Program-made: the position numbers and the translations under genes | Part shown: positions 15,793 through 23,998 of the stretch, piece by piece | How the letters are laid out: each line of letters opens with the position of its first letter | Numbering within the stretch: position 1 is the stretch's first letter | Origin: CAYUXU01 sp964489695 | GTDB taxonomy: Bacteria > Bacillota_I > Bacilli_A > Erysipelotrichales > Erysipelotrichaceae | Direction: 5' to 3' | NCBI GenBank assembly: GCA_964489695.1 | Contig: CAZAZP010000008.1 | Coordinates: 1-38,383, forward strand | Length of the DNA: 38,383 nt | Notes under the pieces: generated by a model | The model's database searches: none | What the model was told of the DNA's origin: nothing | Seen by the model: only the letters and a program-made list of their open reading frames with translations

Positions 15793-16970
15793 CACTTTAA
15801 ACCGTACTGCCGAATTAACGCTTGGGCAATCCCCAAGCCCATAAACAAGCTTAAGGTACTAGAACCACCTGATGAAATCAGTAATAGTGGTACTCCAGTG
15901 AGTGGAATTAAGCCCGTAATACCACCAATATTAAAAAAGAAGTGAATAAATAAATAACTAGCTAACCCAATAAAGACAAGCTTGGCTTTTTCATCATAAA
16001 CCTTAATAGCAAAGTAAAATAACCGGGCAATCAACGCAAAATATAAAAAGAAAATAACTAGGACACCAATTAAACCCACTTCTTCCGCAATAATTGGGAA
16101 AATTGAGTCCGTTCTAACTTCCGGAACATAACCATATTTTTGGCTCGAATTACCTAAGCCAGCCCCTAATAAGCCACCTTTTACCATCGCAATTAAACTA
16201 TTTACTACTTGATAACCATCACCACTGCGATCTAAAAAAGGATTTAAAGCACTTTGGAAGCGGGCAATTTGGTAGTTCTTAAAACCAAATATTTTTAAAA
16301 ATTCAAAGCCATATTGACTAATTAAAAATATGCCTAAGCTTAATACTATTACCCCTAAGACAACTAAACTGATTTGTATCTTACGTAATGGGCGATGACT
16401 CGGGACTAGTAGTTCAATCAAACTTAAAGAAATCAAGACAATGCCACTACCGAAATCTTTTTGCCACAGAATAATAATGCCAGCAAACAAGCTAATAATA
16501 ACTAATAATGGTCTTAAATAGACCGGATATGGACGTTTAGCTAACCGTAAATCGCCTAAATAATAGGCAAATAGTAAAATTACTAACAATTTAGCAAACT
16601 CACTTGGTTGTAATGTCATAACTCGGCCCGCAATTTTAAAACGTAACCAAGCATAAGCCCCATTAACCATCGGATAAAACCGCGTCGCCAAAAGTAACAC
16701 AAACATTAAGACAATCCAAACCCCCAGATACTTTTGAAAACGCCGAAAAGAAAATAAACGGGTTAAAATTCGCATCATAATAAAAGCCAAGACTAAATAA
16801 AGCACTTGAATTAACACATAAGAGGTCAAAAAATTTAAACCAGCTGAAGCAGTTTCCATCCCCGCACTGGCTGACATAATCACTCCAATGATGGCTAAAG
16901 CTAAAGCTAAAAATGTGATCAAATGATCACTCCGTTGATGAATACTTTGATTAGGTTCAGTTAATTTCAT
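15792..16970 (-). CDS. ftsW: SEDS lipid II polymerase, FtsW type
   Basis: Multipass glycosyltransferase of the SEDS family that polymerises lipid II at the division site. It has 392 residues with about ten hydrophobic segments. The motifs LQPSEFAKLLVIL, GGLLGAGLGNSSQKYGYVPE, the acidic RTDSIFPIIAEEVG and the C-terminal GLIPLTGVPLLLISSGGSS are all present; the GLGNSSQKYGYVPE spelling and the rsmD-coaD context favour FtsW over RodA. A cognate class B PBP is not in the window. It is the first gene of the long minus-strand run, behind an extended -10 promoter, and ends with TGA. Confidence 0.9.
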   Translation of the reverse strand: MKLTEPNQSIHQRSDHLITFLALALAIIGVIMSASAGMETASAGLNFLTSYVLIQVLYLVLAFIMMRILTRLFSFRRFQKYLGVWIVLMFVLLLATRFYPMVNGAYAWLRFKIAGRVMTLQPSEFAKLLVILLFAYYLGDLRLAKRPYPVYLRPLLVIISLFAGIIILWQKDFGSGIVLISLSLIELLVPSHRPLRKIQISLVVLGVIVLSLGIFLISQYGFEFLKIFGFKNYQIARFQSALNPFLDRSGDGYQVVNSLIAMVKGGLLGAGLGNSSQKYGYVPEVRTDSIFPIIAEEVGLIGVLVIFFLYFALIARLFYFAIKVYDEKAKLVFIGLASYLFIHFFFNIGGITGLIPLTGVPLLLISSGGSSTLSLFMGLGIAQALIRQYGLK

Positions 16971-17002
16971 AGACCTTCCTTAATTAAAACGACTGTGTCT
17001 GT

Positions 17003-17011
17003 ATTATAACA
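17003..17011 (-). promoter_or_regulatory. Extended -10 promoter upstream of ftsW
   Basis: The minus strand reads TGTTATAAT about 32 bp before the ftsW ATG. No convincing -35 box is seen. There is no terminator between znuB and this promoter, so readthrough from the zinc operon is possible. Confidence 0.65.
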
Positions 17012-17041
17012 CGAGTAATTTATCCGTGCGGGAAAATCTAA

Positions 17042-17854
17042 TTATTGTGCTTTGAGAATTATTTTCTGCTTCACTGACGCAAAGACTAAAGTTAAAATTA
17101 AAAAGCTCACTCCTAATAAAACAATTGTACCGCCGGGCTTAAAGTCAAAATAATAGGCTGCCATAATCCCCAGCCAAACTTCTAAGACTCCAAAAAACAT
17201 GGCTAATAGTAAGTGATGACCATAACTTTTCGCTAATTGACCAGCGGTCGCTACTGGTAAAACCATTAACGAGGAGACAACTAAGACCCCCACGGTTCGA
17301 GAGGCTAAAGCCACGGTTAAAGCAATCAAAATCGTAAACAGATAATTAGTAACTTTCACGTTGATACCTGCCACTTGGGCCGCTGCTTCATCAAAAGCCA
17401 CAAATAAAAAATCCCGGTAAAAAAGAGTAACAACTAAAAGAATAACCAAGGTTAAACCAACAATTAGCCATAATTCAAAATCACTGATCGTGACGATACT
17501 ACCAAACAAGAAGCTATCAAAATTTGTGACTTGTTGAACATATTTTAAGAGAAAACCTGCTAAACCAACGCCTAAAGATAAAACAATTGCTAATGCCAAT
17601 TCTTGATATTGCTTTAAACGCTCGCGTAATAGCTCGAGTGTAATTCCAGCCCCAATCGTTGCTCCAATCGCAGCTAAGATTGGGTTAATCCCAAACACTA
17701 AACCAATCGTCACGCCACTTAATGAAACATGGGCTAAAGCATCGCCTAATAAAGACAGCCGCTTAAATACCATATTAGCTCCAATTAACGGGATAATAAT
17801 ACCCAATAAACCTCCAACTAAAAAGGCTTTACGCATAAATTCATAATTTAACAT
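17042..17854 (-). CDS. znuB: Zinc ABC transporter permease
   Basis: Membrane subunit of a metal ABC-3 type importer. Its 270 residues contain eight or nine hydrophobic segments, the RLSLLGDALAHVSLSGV signature near residue 31-47 and an ATPase-contact loop with FDEAAAQVAGI near 150. GAGGAA precedes the ATG and the gene overlaps znuC by 7 bp, so it is coupled to its ATPase. Zinc rather than manganese is inferred from the binding protein and the Zur-like regulator at the head of the operon. Confidence 0.93.
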   Translation of the reverse strand: MLNYEFMRKAFLVGGLLGIIIPLIGANMVFKRLSLLGDALAHVSLSGVTIGLVFGINPILAAIGATIGAGITLELLRERLKQYQELALAIVLSLGVGLAGFLLKYVQQVTNFDSFLFGSIVTISDFELWLIVGLTLVILLVVTLFYRDFLFVAFDEAAAQVAGINVKVTNYLFTILIALTVALASRTVGVLVVSSLMVLPVATAGQLAKSYGHHLLLAMFFGVLEVWLGIMAAYYFDFKPGGTIVLLGVSFLILTLVFASVKQKIILKAQ

Positions 17855-18516
17855 TTGAGTTCCTCAATTGTTCCTTGCTGAAAGAAAATTTTTCTAGTTT
17901 CACAATCTTGAACCGCACTAACATCATGGCTTATTTCAATAATAGTTAATCCTTGGCGGTTTAAAGTTGCTAATAATTGTTTTAATTCTAAAACAGCTGC
18001 TTGATCTAAAGCACTAGTGGGTTCATCTAAAAAAAGAATTTTAGGTAGCGCATATAACTCACGGGCAATTAAAGCTTTTTGGAGCTGACCACCAGATAAT
18101 TCTCTTAACAAAGCTTTACGTTTCTGACTAAGACCAACCACTGCTAATAATTCAGTGATTGCTAAAGTGGCTTGAGTACGATGAAAAGCCGGTAAAGAGC
18201 GACCAGGACCACGTAGACTAATTAACTCCTCAACCGTTAACGGGAAATCTTTTACCGCTGCTAGACCACCTTGGGGGACATAACCAAATTGGCCTTTATT
18301 TTTCCAATTAACAACGGCTGGATCAGCTAAGATCAGTTGACCTTTGCTGGGCGTAATTAATTCTAACATCAGTTTTAAAAGGGTTGATTTACCCGAGCCG
18401 TTCGCGCCAAAAAATGTCACATAATCTTGAGTGAAGATCTTTAAATTAATATCTTTTAAAACTGAGAGCGTGCCATAATTAAAACTGACCTCTTTAACTT
18501 CCATTAAGATTGCCAT
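17848..18516 (-). CDS. znuC: Zinc ABC transporter ATPase
   Basis: Cytosolic ATPase that powers the zinc importer. In 222 residues it shows Walker A GANGSGKST near 38-46, signature LSGGQLQKALIAREL and Walker B KILFLDEPTSALD followed by the switch His in IEISHD. AGGAG seven bases before the ATG supports the first methionine as start rather than the one at codon 5. It begins one base after the znuA stop and overlaps znuB. It is a few residues shorter than many homologues. Confidence 0.94.
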   Translation of the reverse strand: MAILMEVKEVSFNYGTLSVLKDINLKIFTQDYVTFFGANGSGKSTLLKLMLELITPSKGQLILADPAVVNWKNKGQFGYVPQGGLAAVKDFPLTVEELISLRGPGRSLPAFHRTQATLAITELLAVVGLSQKRKALLRELSGGQLQKALIARELYALPKILFLDEPTSALDQAAVLELKQLLATLNRQGLTIIEISHDVSAVQDCETRKIFFQQGTIEELKC

Positions 18517-18517
18517 C

Positions 18518-19417
18518 TTATTCTCCTAAATATTTTTCTAAGGTTGCAAGATTTTCCCGCATTAAACTAAAGTAATCAGCTTGATTGGCTAATTCAGCCG
18601 CCGTGATTGTTTCAAGTGGATTTAATACAGCTAATTCAACTGCTAAATTAGCTTGTTTTAATTCCTGAGCGATAGTTAGTTCTAATTTATGGTCTTGATT
18701 AGCTGCCACAAAAATAACCGTTAATTGATTAGCTTTTAAATAATCTAACGCTGTTTTAATTTGACTAATTGAAGCTTCCCCTTCATCAGTTAAGCTTAAT
18801 ATAGCTTGTTGTTCTAAGCCATATTGCTTAGTAAAATAACTAAAAGCTTGATGACTAACTAAAACCTTTTTAATTTTGGCCTGCTGCGCCAGCGTTTGAA
18901 AATCTTGATCTAATTGTTCAAACTTTAAGGCATAATGTTGATAGTTTGCTTCATAATCAGCTTGGTGAGCTGGATCAAGCTCAATTAGTTGTTCTTTAAT
19001 CGCCAACATTTGTTGCTGAGCGTTTAATGGATTCAGCCAAACATGCGGATCAACCAGCTGATCTTTAGCATCAAATAATAGGTCAAGCTTAGCTGAAGTA
19101 TCTAAAGTTTTAACCGCCAAATTTTTAAGTGAAGCTAAAAGGTCAGGGACATAAGCTTCCAGACCGGCACCGTTATAAACAAATAAATCAGCTGCTTCAA
19201 GATTAATTTTATCTTGAATACTCAGTTCATAACTATGAGTATGACCGCCGGGTGGCACTAAGTTAGTTACTAAAACATGTTCTCCACCGACTTTTTGGCT
19301 AAAATCATAGAGGGGATAGAAACTAGTAATAATCGTGATTTTATCATTAACAGGCTTAACAGGTTGACAACTAGTTAAGGCCAACCCTAATATAATGAGC
19401 CAACTTAATTTTTTCAT
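18518..19417 (-). CDS. znuA: Zinc-binding lipoprotein of the ABC importer (ZnuA/AdcA type)
   Basis: Extracellular solute-binding lipoprotein that captures metal for the ZnuBC permease. It has 299 residues with a lipoprotein signal ending in LTSC (Cys17). Expected metal ligands are visible: His59 in PGGHTHSYE, His125 in DPHVWLNP, His189 in VSHQAFSYF, and Glu269 in LNPLET, which is the AdcA-type zinc arrangement instead of the Asp seen in manganese binders. There is no His-rich loop. The gene starts at the zur stop (ATGA overlap) and is followed after one base by znuC. Confidence 0.93.
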   Translation of the reverse strand: MKKLSWLIILGLALTSCQPVKPVNDKITIITSFYPLYDFSQKVGGEHVLVTNLVPPGGHTHSYELSIQDKINLEAADLFVYNGAGLEAYVPDLLASLKNLAVKTLDTSAKLDLLFDAKDQLVDPHVWLNPLNAQQQMLAIKEQLIELDPAHQADYEANYQHYALKFEQLDQDFQTLAQQAKIKKVLVSHQAFSYFTKQYGLEQQAILSLTDEGEASISQIKTALDYLKANQLTVIFVAANQDHKLELTIAQELKQANLAVELAVLNPLETITAAELANQADYFSLMRENLATLEKYLGE

Positions 19418-19830
19418 TTTTGCTCCTTCATTTCAGCCCTACAGCTAGCACACCAACCATAGGTAACTGTTTGAATCTCATCGACTAAAAAATCATGTTC
19501 TTTCAATAAATGTTCGGTCCAATGCTGATAGATTTGGCAGTCTAAATGAATTAAACGACCACATTTATTACATACTAAGTGGAAATGTTGATCACAAGCA
19601 AGCGTCGGATCAATCCATTGATAGTAAGCAATGGTTGGTGGATTAAGATAATATTTACGAATGATGTTTTGCTCCAACAAACCATCTAAAGTCCGATAAA
19701 TGGTTGCCTTTGAGATCTTTCGCTTGGTTTGATGAAAATATTTTACTAAGTCTTCCGCTGTAAATGGTTGATTAACTAAGGTTTTAAGATAATCAATTAA
19801 GTCCTGGCGGGGTTTGGTTTGATATTGCAT
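19414..19830 (-). CDS. zur: Fur-family regulator, probably zinc-responsive Zur
   Basis: A 138-residue metal-dependent repressor. The winged-helix part has KATIYRTLDGLLEQNII near 41-57. The dimerisation part holds two structural zinc CxxC pairs (Cys87/Cys90 and Cys127/Cys130) and the HFHLVCNKCGRLIHLDC cluster that carries sensory ligands (His82, His84, His95, Cys98). Zur rather than Fur or PerR is inferred from its position as first gene of a zinc-uptake operon. A consensus promoter with palindromes lies directly upstream, consistent with autoregulation. The stop TGA overlaps the znuA start. Confidence 0.88.
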   Translation of the reverse strand: MQYQTKPRQDLIDYLKTLVNQPFTAEDLVKYFHQTKRKISKATIYRTLDGLLEQNIIRKYYLNPPTIAYYQWIDPTLACDQHFHLVCNKCGRLIHLDCQIYQHWTEHLLKEHDFLVDEIQTVTYGWCASCRAEMKEQK

Positions 19831-19841
19831 ATTACTCCAAT

Positions 19842-19858
19842 TTGAGACCTTGTCTCAA
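19842..19858 (-). promoter_or_regulatory. Palindrome in the zur 5' leader (candidate operator)
   Basis: TTGAGAC, CTT, GTCTCAA: a perfect 7-3-7 inverted repeat lying at about the transcription start of zur, 12 bases from the start codon. It could be an operator or an RNA hairpin masking the ribosome binding site. It does not match the Bacillus Zur box (TCGTAATNATTACGA). Confidence 0.55.
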
Positions 19859-19890
19859 TAGTATTTTACTATATCAATAAAAAATGTCAA
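19858..19890 (-). promoter_or_regulatory. zur-znu promoter with overlapping palindrome
   Basis: Minus strand TTGACA (19885-19890), 16-bp spacer, TAAAAT (19863-19868). A second perfect palindrome, ATAGTA TTT TACTAT (19858-19872), covers the -10 box, and a related half-site AATACTAT lies upstream at 19895-19902. A repressor bound there would block RNA polymerase. Confidence 0.75.
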
Positions 19891-19924
19891 TTTAAATACT
19901 ATTCAGTTTTGCTGATGATTTCTG

Positions 19925-19952
19925 TTGAAATTATTTAAATATGCTTTATAAT
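19925..19952 (+). promoter_or_regulatory. Promoter of def-rnjA
   Basis: TTGAAA (19925-19930), 16-bp spacer, TATAAT (19947-19952), then GAGGT nine bases before the def ATG. It diverges from the zur promoter. Confidence 0.8.
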
Positions 19953-19972
19953 TACTATGAGGTATTAAAGAA

Positions 19973-20530
19973 ATGCATTATGCTACAATAATAATGGATA
20001 AAGACCCTATCTTACGCACCAAGGCGCAAGCGGTGGCTTTACCCTTGTCCTTAACTGATAAAGAAACACTCCAACAAATGTTGAAATATATTGAAGATTC
20101 CAAGGTGACAGAACTGGCTGAACAATATCAACTAAAGCCTGGCATTGGTTTAGCTGCTCCACAAATCGGTATCAGCCGTCGGTTAATGGTGGTTGATTTT
20201 AGTGAAAATATAAATGATCAAGTGATTGACTATAAATTTGCTTTAGCCAATCCCGTAATTATCAGTCATTCAGAACAAGAAAGTTGTTTAGCCAATGGTG
20301 AAGGCTGCTTATCGGTAGCCGAAGAGTATCCTGGTTATGTTTATCGGGCAGCTCGCGTTACTGTCAGCGGTTATGATTTATTGACTGACCAAATCATTAA
20401 AATTCGGGCTAGTGGACTATTGTCTTTATGTCTGCAACACGAAATTGATCACTTAAATGGTATTTTATTTTATGATCATATCAATCAGACTGACCCGTGG
20501 CTCAAAAAGCCCAACACTATTGAAGTATAA
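19973..20530 (+). CDS. def: Peptide deformylase (type II)
   Basis: Metal hydrolase that removes the N-formyl group from nascent proteins. Its 185 residues contain motif 1 GIGLAAPQIG (57-66), motif 2 EGCLSV (Cys112) and motif 3 QHEIDHLNG (His156, Glu157, His160), all active-site residues intact. The length and the insertion between motif 1 and 2 fit the type II enzymes of Bacillota. It has its own promoter and lies 33 bp before rnjA, a pairing also known from Bacillus. Confidence 0.97.
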   Translation: MHYATIIMDKDPILRTKAQAVALPLSLTDKETLQQMLKYIEDSKVTELAEQYQLKPGIGLAAPQIGISRRLMVVDFSENINDQVIDYKFALANPVIISHSEQESCLANGEGCLSVAEEYPGYVYRAARVTVSGYDLLTDQIIKIRASGLLSLCLQHEIDHLNGILFYDHINQTDPWLKKPNTIEV

Positions 20531-20563
20531 TTAAGACACCCTGGTGCCAAAAGGAGAGAAAAT

Positions 20564-22318
20564 ATGCAAAAAGAACAAGCACCAAGTGAAGTAACCAATA
20601 CACCAACATATAATCCAGCGACCGACACCTTAGTCTATGCTTTAGGCGGTTTAGGTGAGGTAGGAAAAAATATGTACTGCTTAGAACATCAAGATGAAAT
20701 TCTGATTATTGATGCTGGTGTCCGTTTCCCGGAGGAGAATTTACTTGGAGTTGATTACGTCATTCCCGATTTTAACTATTTAATTAAAAATGCGCATAAA
20801 ATTGCGGCTTTAATTATTACCCATGGTCACGAAGACCATATCGGTGGTATTCCTTTTTTATTAAAAGCTACCGCCATTGATCGGATTTATGCCCCACGCT
20901 TTGCTAAGTACTTAATTGAAAATAAACTTAAAGAGCGGCGGATGAGCAAACGCACTGAAATTATTGAAATTGATGAAGACTCGAAAGTAACCACCAAACA
21001 TTTTATTGTTGGCTTCTTTAATGTAGTGCACTCAATTCCTGATGCGTTAGGACTAATGATCACCACCCCGAACGGTTCTGTTGTTTCAACGGGAGATTTT
21101 AAATTTGACTTAACTCCAGTTGGTCAAAACTCCAACTATCAAAAGATGGCTTACATTGGTTCAATTGGAGTCACCTTATTATTAAGTGACTCGACTAATG
21201 CTGAAGTTGAAGATTTTTCTATCAGTGAACGAAAAGTTGCCTTACAAATTTTAGCTATTACCAAACGGGTGAAAGGTCGCTTAATTATTGCAACCTTTGC
21301 AAGTAATGTCGTACGGGTAGCACAAATTTTAGAGGCAGCGGTGGCGTGTAATCGAAAAGTCGCAGTCTTTGGTCGCTCGATGGAAAACGTGGTTGAAACA
21401 GGCCGGAAACTGGGCCATATCAATATTCCCGACAGTGCTTTTTTAACCCCGGAACAATTAAAACAAACCAAAGCAGATGAAGTTTGTATTTTATGTACTG
21501 GTTCACAAGGCGAACCGTTAGCTGCTTTATCGCGGATTGCTAATGGTACCCATCGCCAAATTCGAATAATCCCTGGGGATACGGTCATCTTTTCTTCCAA
21601 CCCCATCCCCGGTAATGCGATTAGTGTCAATAAAACGGTTAATAGCTTAACCCGAGCTGGCGCTAATGTGTTAACCAGTTCAATATTCTCAAGTCTTCAT
21701 ACCACAGGCCACGCTTCTCAAGAAGAACAAAAGTTAATGCTCCAATTGATTAAGCCCCATTACTTTATGCCAATGCATGGTGAATATAAAATGTTAAAAC
21801 TCCACGCTAAATGGGCGATGGAAACTGGTGTACCCAGTGAAAACATCTTTATCTGCGCCAATGGTGATGCAGTTGTTTTACGTAATAAACAAGCCTTTTT
21901 AAGCAATATTCGGATTCCCGCTGATGATATTTACGTCGATGGGAATGATTCCAGCGGTTTATCAACCGCTGTCTTAAAAGATCGTAAAATTTTAGCGGAT
22001 AATGGTTTAGTCGCGGTAATTGTCTCCATTGATTCACGCTATAATAAAATCTTGGTTCGCCCTAGTATTGTGAGCCGTGGCTTTGTCTTTATTAAAGAAA
22101 GTAAAACCCTCTTAAAGGAAGCTGAAATACTTGTCTATGAAGCCATTAGAAAACAAATGTCCCAAAAGACCACTTTTGGTGAAATCAAAAATGCGATTCG
22201 TAGTAGCTTAGAGCCCTTCTTATATCAAAAAACCCAACGTAACCCTATCGTTATCCCGGTTATTCTTAATAGCAAAGAAGCTCTCGCTCAATTAAAAAGT
22301 AAAAAAGAACAACATTAA
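20564..22318 (+). CDS. rnjA: Ribonuclease J
   Basis: Endo- and 5'-3' exoribonuclease central to mRNA decay and rRNA maturation in Bacillota. It has 584 residues with a metallo-beta-lactamase core: HGHEDH at 87-92, VVHSIPDALG near 154-163, STGDFKFD, then the beta-CASP part with TGSQGEPLAAL and HTTGHASQEEQ, and a C-terminal domain. AGGAGAG precedes the ATG. The roughly 20 extra N-terminal residues (MQKEQAPSEV and on) are Gln/Thr rich and not seen in Bacillus RNase J1. A large-loop terminator follows. Only one RNase J is present in the window. Confidence 0.96.
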   Translation: MQKEQAPSEVTNTPTYNPATDTLVYALGGLGEVGKNMYCLEHQDEILIIDAGVRFPEENLLGVDYVIPDFNYLIKNAHKIAALIITHGHEDHIGGIPFLLKATAIDRIYAPRFAKYLIENKLKERRMSKRTEIIEIDEDSKVTTKHFIVGFFNVVHSIPDALGLMITTPNGSVVSTGDFKFDLTPVGQNSNYQKMAYIGSIGVTLLLSDSTNAEVEDFSISERKVALQILAITKRVKGRLIIATFASNVVRVAQILEAAVACNRKVAVFGRSMENVVETGRKLGHINIPDSAFLTPEQLKQTKADEVCILCTGSQGEPLAALSRIANGTHRQIRIIPGDTVIFSSNPIPGNAISVNKTVNSLTRAGANVLTSSIFSSLHTTGHASQEEQKLMLQLIKPHYFMPMHGEYKMLKLHAKWAMETGVPSENIFICANGDAVVLRNKQAFLSNIRIPADDIYVDGNDSSGLSTAVLKDRKILADNGLVAVIVSIDSRYNKILVRPSIVSRGFVFIKESKTLLKEAEILVYEAIRKQMSQKTTFGEIKNAIRSSLEPFLYQKTQRNPIVIPVILNSKEALAQLKSKKEQH

Positions 22319-22330
22319 ACGACCCTTGTT

Positions 22331-22377
22331 AAAAACCCTTACAACTTTGAAAATTAGCAGGGTTTTTATTTGTTTAG
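22331..22377 (+). terminator. Terminator after rnjA
   Basis: AAAAACCCT (22331-22339) and AGGGTTTTT (22359-22367) pair over nine bases with a 19-nt loop, followed by ATTTGTTT on the plus strand. The large loop makes it a moderate call. Confidence 0.65.
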
Positions 22378-22381
22378 TTTT

Positions 22382-22417
22382 AAAAAAAGCTTTTAACCAC
22401 CAGTACTGGCTAAAAGC
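22382..22417 (-). terminator. Terminator after the MATE gene
   Basis: Minus strand GCTTTTA ... TAAAAGC (22389-22417) with a nested CCAGTACTGG palindrome in the loop region, followed by seven T (22382-22388). Good rho-independent terminator, convergent with the one for rnjA. Confidence 0.8.
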
Positions 22418-22445
22418 ATCAAACGACAATTTAATTTAATCAAGG

Positions 22446-23846
22446 TTAAACGGTAATTTCCATCCAGCTACCATTATGAAAGCGGCGATTACTAGTAATA
22501 CTTCGGAATAATTGATCTAAAAAGTAACCCATCCAAGCTCCTAAGATGCCATAAGATAATTGATAAGCAAAAGCATAAGTTAAAATTGGGCGAATTAAAG
22601 CGACACTAACCATCGTAATGAGAGCCACAAACTTTAAATCCCCCGCTCCCCGCAATGAACCAATCGTGACCACTTGCATAATCTGCATTGAAATAACAAT
22701 CGAAATTAAAGGCATGACATGTTGCCCAATGGCGATAATGTCTTGATCACCATGAGTGATAAAGCTGAGTAACGGAACTTGAAATAGCCAAGTTAAAATA
22801 CTTAAAAAGATACCAGAAAACATCGCGACTCGTTGAAAAATCTTACTATAAACAAAAGCAATATCGCTTCGATGAGCCCCCAAATTTCGCCCAACTAAAG
22901 CGGAAGCCGCAATCGAAATCCCATTACCATATTGGAAGGTAATTTGTAAGATAGTCATAAACACGACATGGGCAGCGTAGTTAGTAGTACCTAAACCAGC
23001 TATCATTTTAACATAAGTAAACATCCCTAACCGGAAAAATATCTGTTCCACCAGTGAACTCTTACTAACGTCAAAAATATTTTTGATAATTTCAGTTTTA
23101 AGCTTTAAATCACGCAACCGCAAATGAACAAAACTACCCTTTTTACTAATCGAAATCACCGCAATGGTAAAACTAACCATATCCCCTAACATTGTTGCAA
23201 AAGCTGCCCCAAAGACACCCCACTTCGGGAAAATCCAAATCCCGTTAATTAACAAATAATTAAAGAAGATGTTAACCAAGTTTGCTGAGATGTTAGTATA
23301 CATGGAAATTTTTGTATTACCCGCTCCACGTTGGGCTGAGGTCAAAGATAGGCTAATACTATTAAAGAAGTTTCCAACCATAATAACTTTAAAATAAGTC
23401 ACCGCTAAACCGAGATACTCTTGATCTGCCCCCGCAAAACGTAAGATTTCTGGCGCGAAAATGAAACCTAACAACGAGAAAATTAAAGCAAAACTAATAC
23501 TTATTAATATCGCATTCGCTAATAAGCGATTAGCATCATCTCGTCGGTTCTCGCCATGACGTCGCGCGATAATAACCGTTATCGCAATATTTAAAGCTAA
23601 AATTGGCGCTAATATTACAAACTTAGGCTGAGCAGTAATCCCGGTCGCTGCAATCGCTGCTTGACCGATACCACTAACCATGACCGTATCAACCATTCCA
23701 ACTAGACTTACTAAAACCGACTCGACCGTTGATGGCCAGGCATATTTAAAAGCAGTTTGATAAATTTCCCGATTACTAGGTAAGTCACCTAAAATCCGAC
23801 GCTTCATCAAAATGCTTTTTACATCAAACATATTCATCGTTGCCAC
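22446..23846 (-). CDS. MATE-family efflux transporter
   Basis: Cation-coupled multidrug/metabolite exporter of the MATE fold, 466 residues with about twelve hydrophobic segments in two related halves. The first half starts with QTAFKYAWPSTVESVLVSLVGMVDTVMVS and the second has FQYGNGISIAASALVGRNLGA near 300, both typical. The start is GTG at 23846 with AAGGGGG upstream; the ATG at codon 4 is an alternative. It stands alone between two terminators with its own weak promoter. The substrate cannot be told from sequence. Confidence 0.93.
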   Translation of the reverse strand: MATMNMFDVKSILMKRRILGDLPSNREIYQTAFKYAWPSTVESVLVSLVGMVDTVMVSGIGQAAIAATGITAQPKFVILAPILALNIAITVIIARRHGENRRDDANRLLANAILISISFALIFSLLGFIFAPEILRFAGADQEYLGLAVTYFKVIMVGNFFNSISLSLTSAQRGAGNTKISMYTNISANLVNIFFNYLLINGIWIFPKWGVFGAAFATMLGDMVSFTIAVISISKKGSFVHLRLRDLKLKTEIIKNIFDVSKSSLVEQIFFRLGMFTYVKMIAGLGTTNYAAHVVFMTILQITFQYGNGISIAASALVGRNLGAHRSDIAFVYSKIFQRVAMFSGIFLSILTWLFQVPLLSFITHGDQDIIAIGQHVMPLISIVISMQIMQVVTIGSLRGAGDLKFVALITMVSVALIRPILTYAFAYQLSYGILGAWMGYFLDQLFRSITSNRRFHNGSWMEITV

Positions 23847-23872
23847 AAACTGCCCCCTTAATCATAAATCTT

Positions 23873-23881
23873 ATCATACCA
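23873..23881 (-). promoter_or_regulatory. Extended -10 box upstream of the MATE gene
   Basis: Minus strand TGGTATGAT, 26 bases before the GTG start, without a clear -35 box. The remaining 23882-23970 stretch holds an imperfect GCCAA/TTGGT hairpin but nothing I recognise. Confidence 0.5.
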
Positions 23882-23965
23882 TACAATTTGTAAGATTTAG
23901 CAGGAATTATTGGATTTTAACCAAGATATTCTGCTTTTTGGCTGAAACATAAATCAAATCTCATA

Positions 23966-23998
23966 AAACAAAAAAGACCTTCAATCATTAAAGGTCTT
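23966..23998 (-). terminator. Terminator of pyrR overlapping its stop codon
   Basis: Minus strand AAGACCTT, 9-nt loop, AAGGTCTT followed by TTTTGTTTT. The 5' arm encodes the last residues Glu-Asp-Leu of PyrR and the TAA stop (23988-23990) is in the loop. Confidence 0.85.

Noticed and set aside
20531..20563. CACC/GGTG inverted repeat between def and rnjA
   Set aside because: Only four base pairs with a 2-nt loop and no T tail; too short to be a terminator or a regulatory structure.
21151..21630. 159-codon open frame opposite rnjA
   Set aside because: It is antisense to the conserved beta-CASP core of RNase J, has no recognisable motif and no ribosome binding site.
23882..23970. Possible riboswitch in front of the MATE gene
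   Set aside because: MATE genes are sometimes under guanidine or other riboswitches, but only one imperfect GCCAA/TTGGT hairpin is seen, the best promoter lies downstream of it, and no known motif fits.
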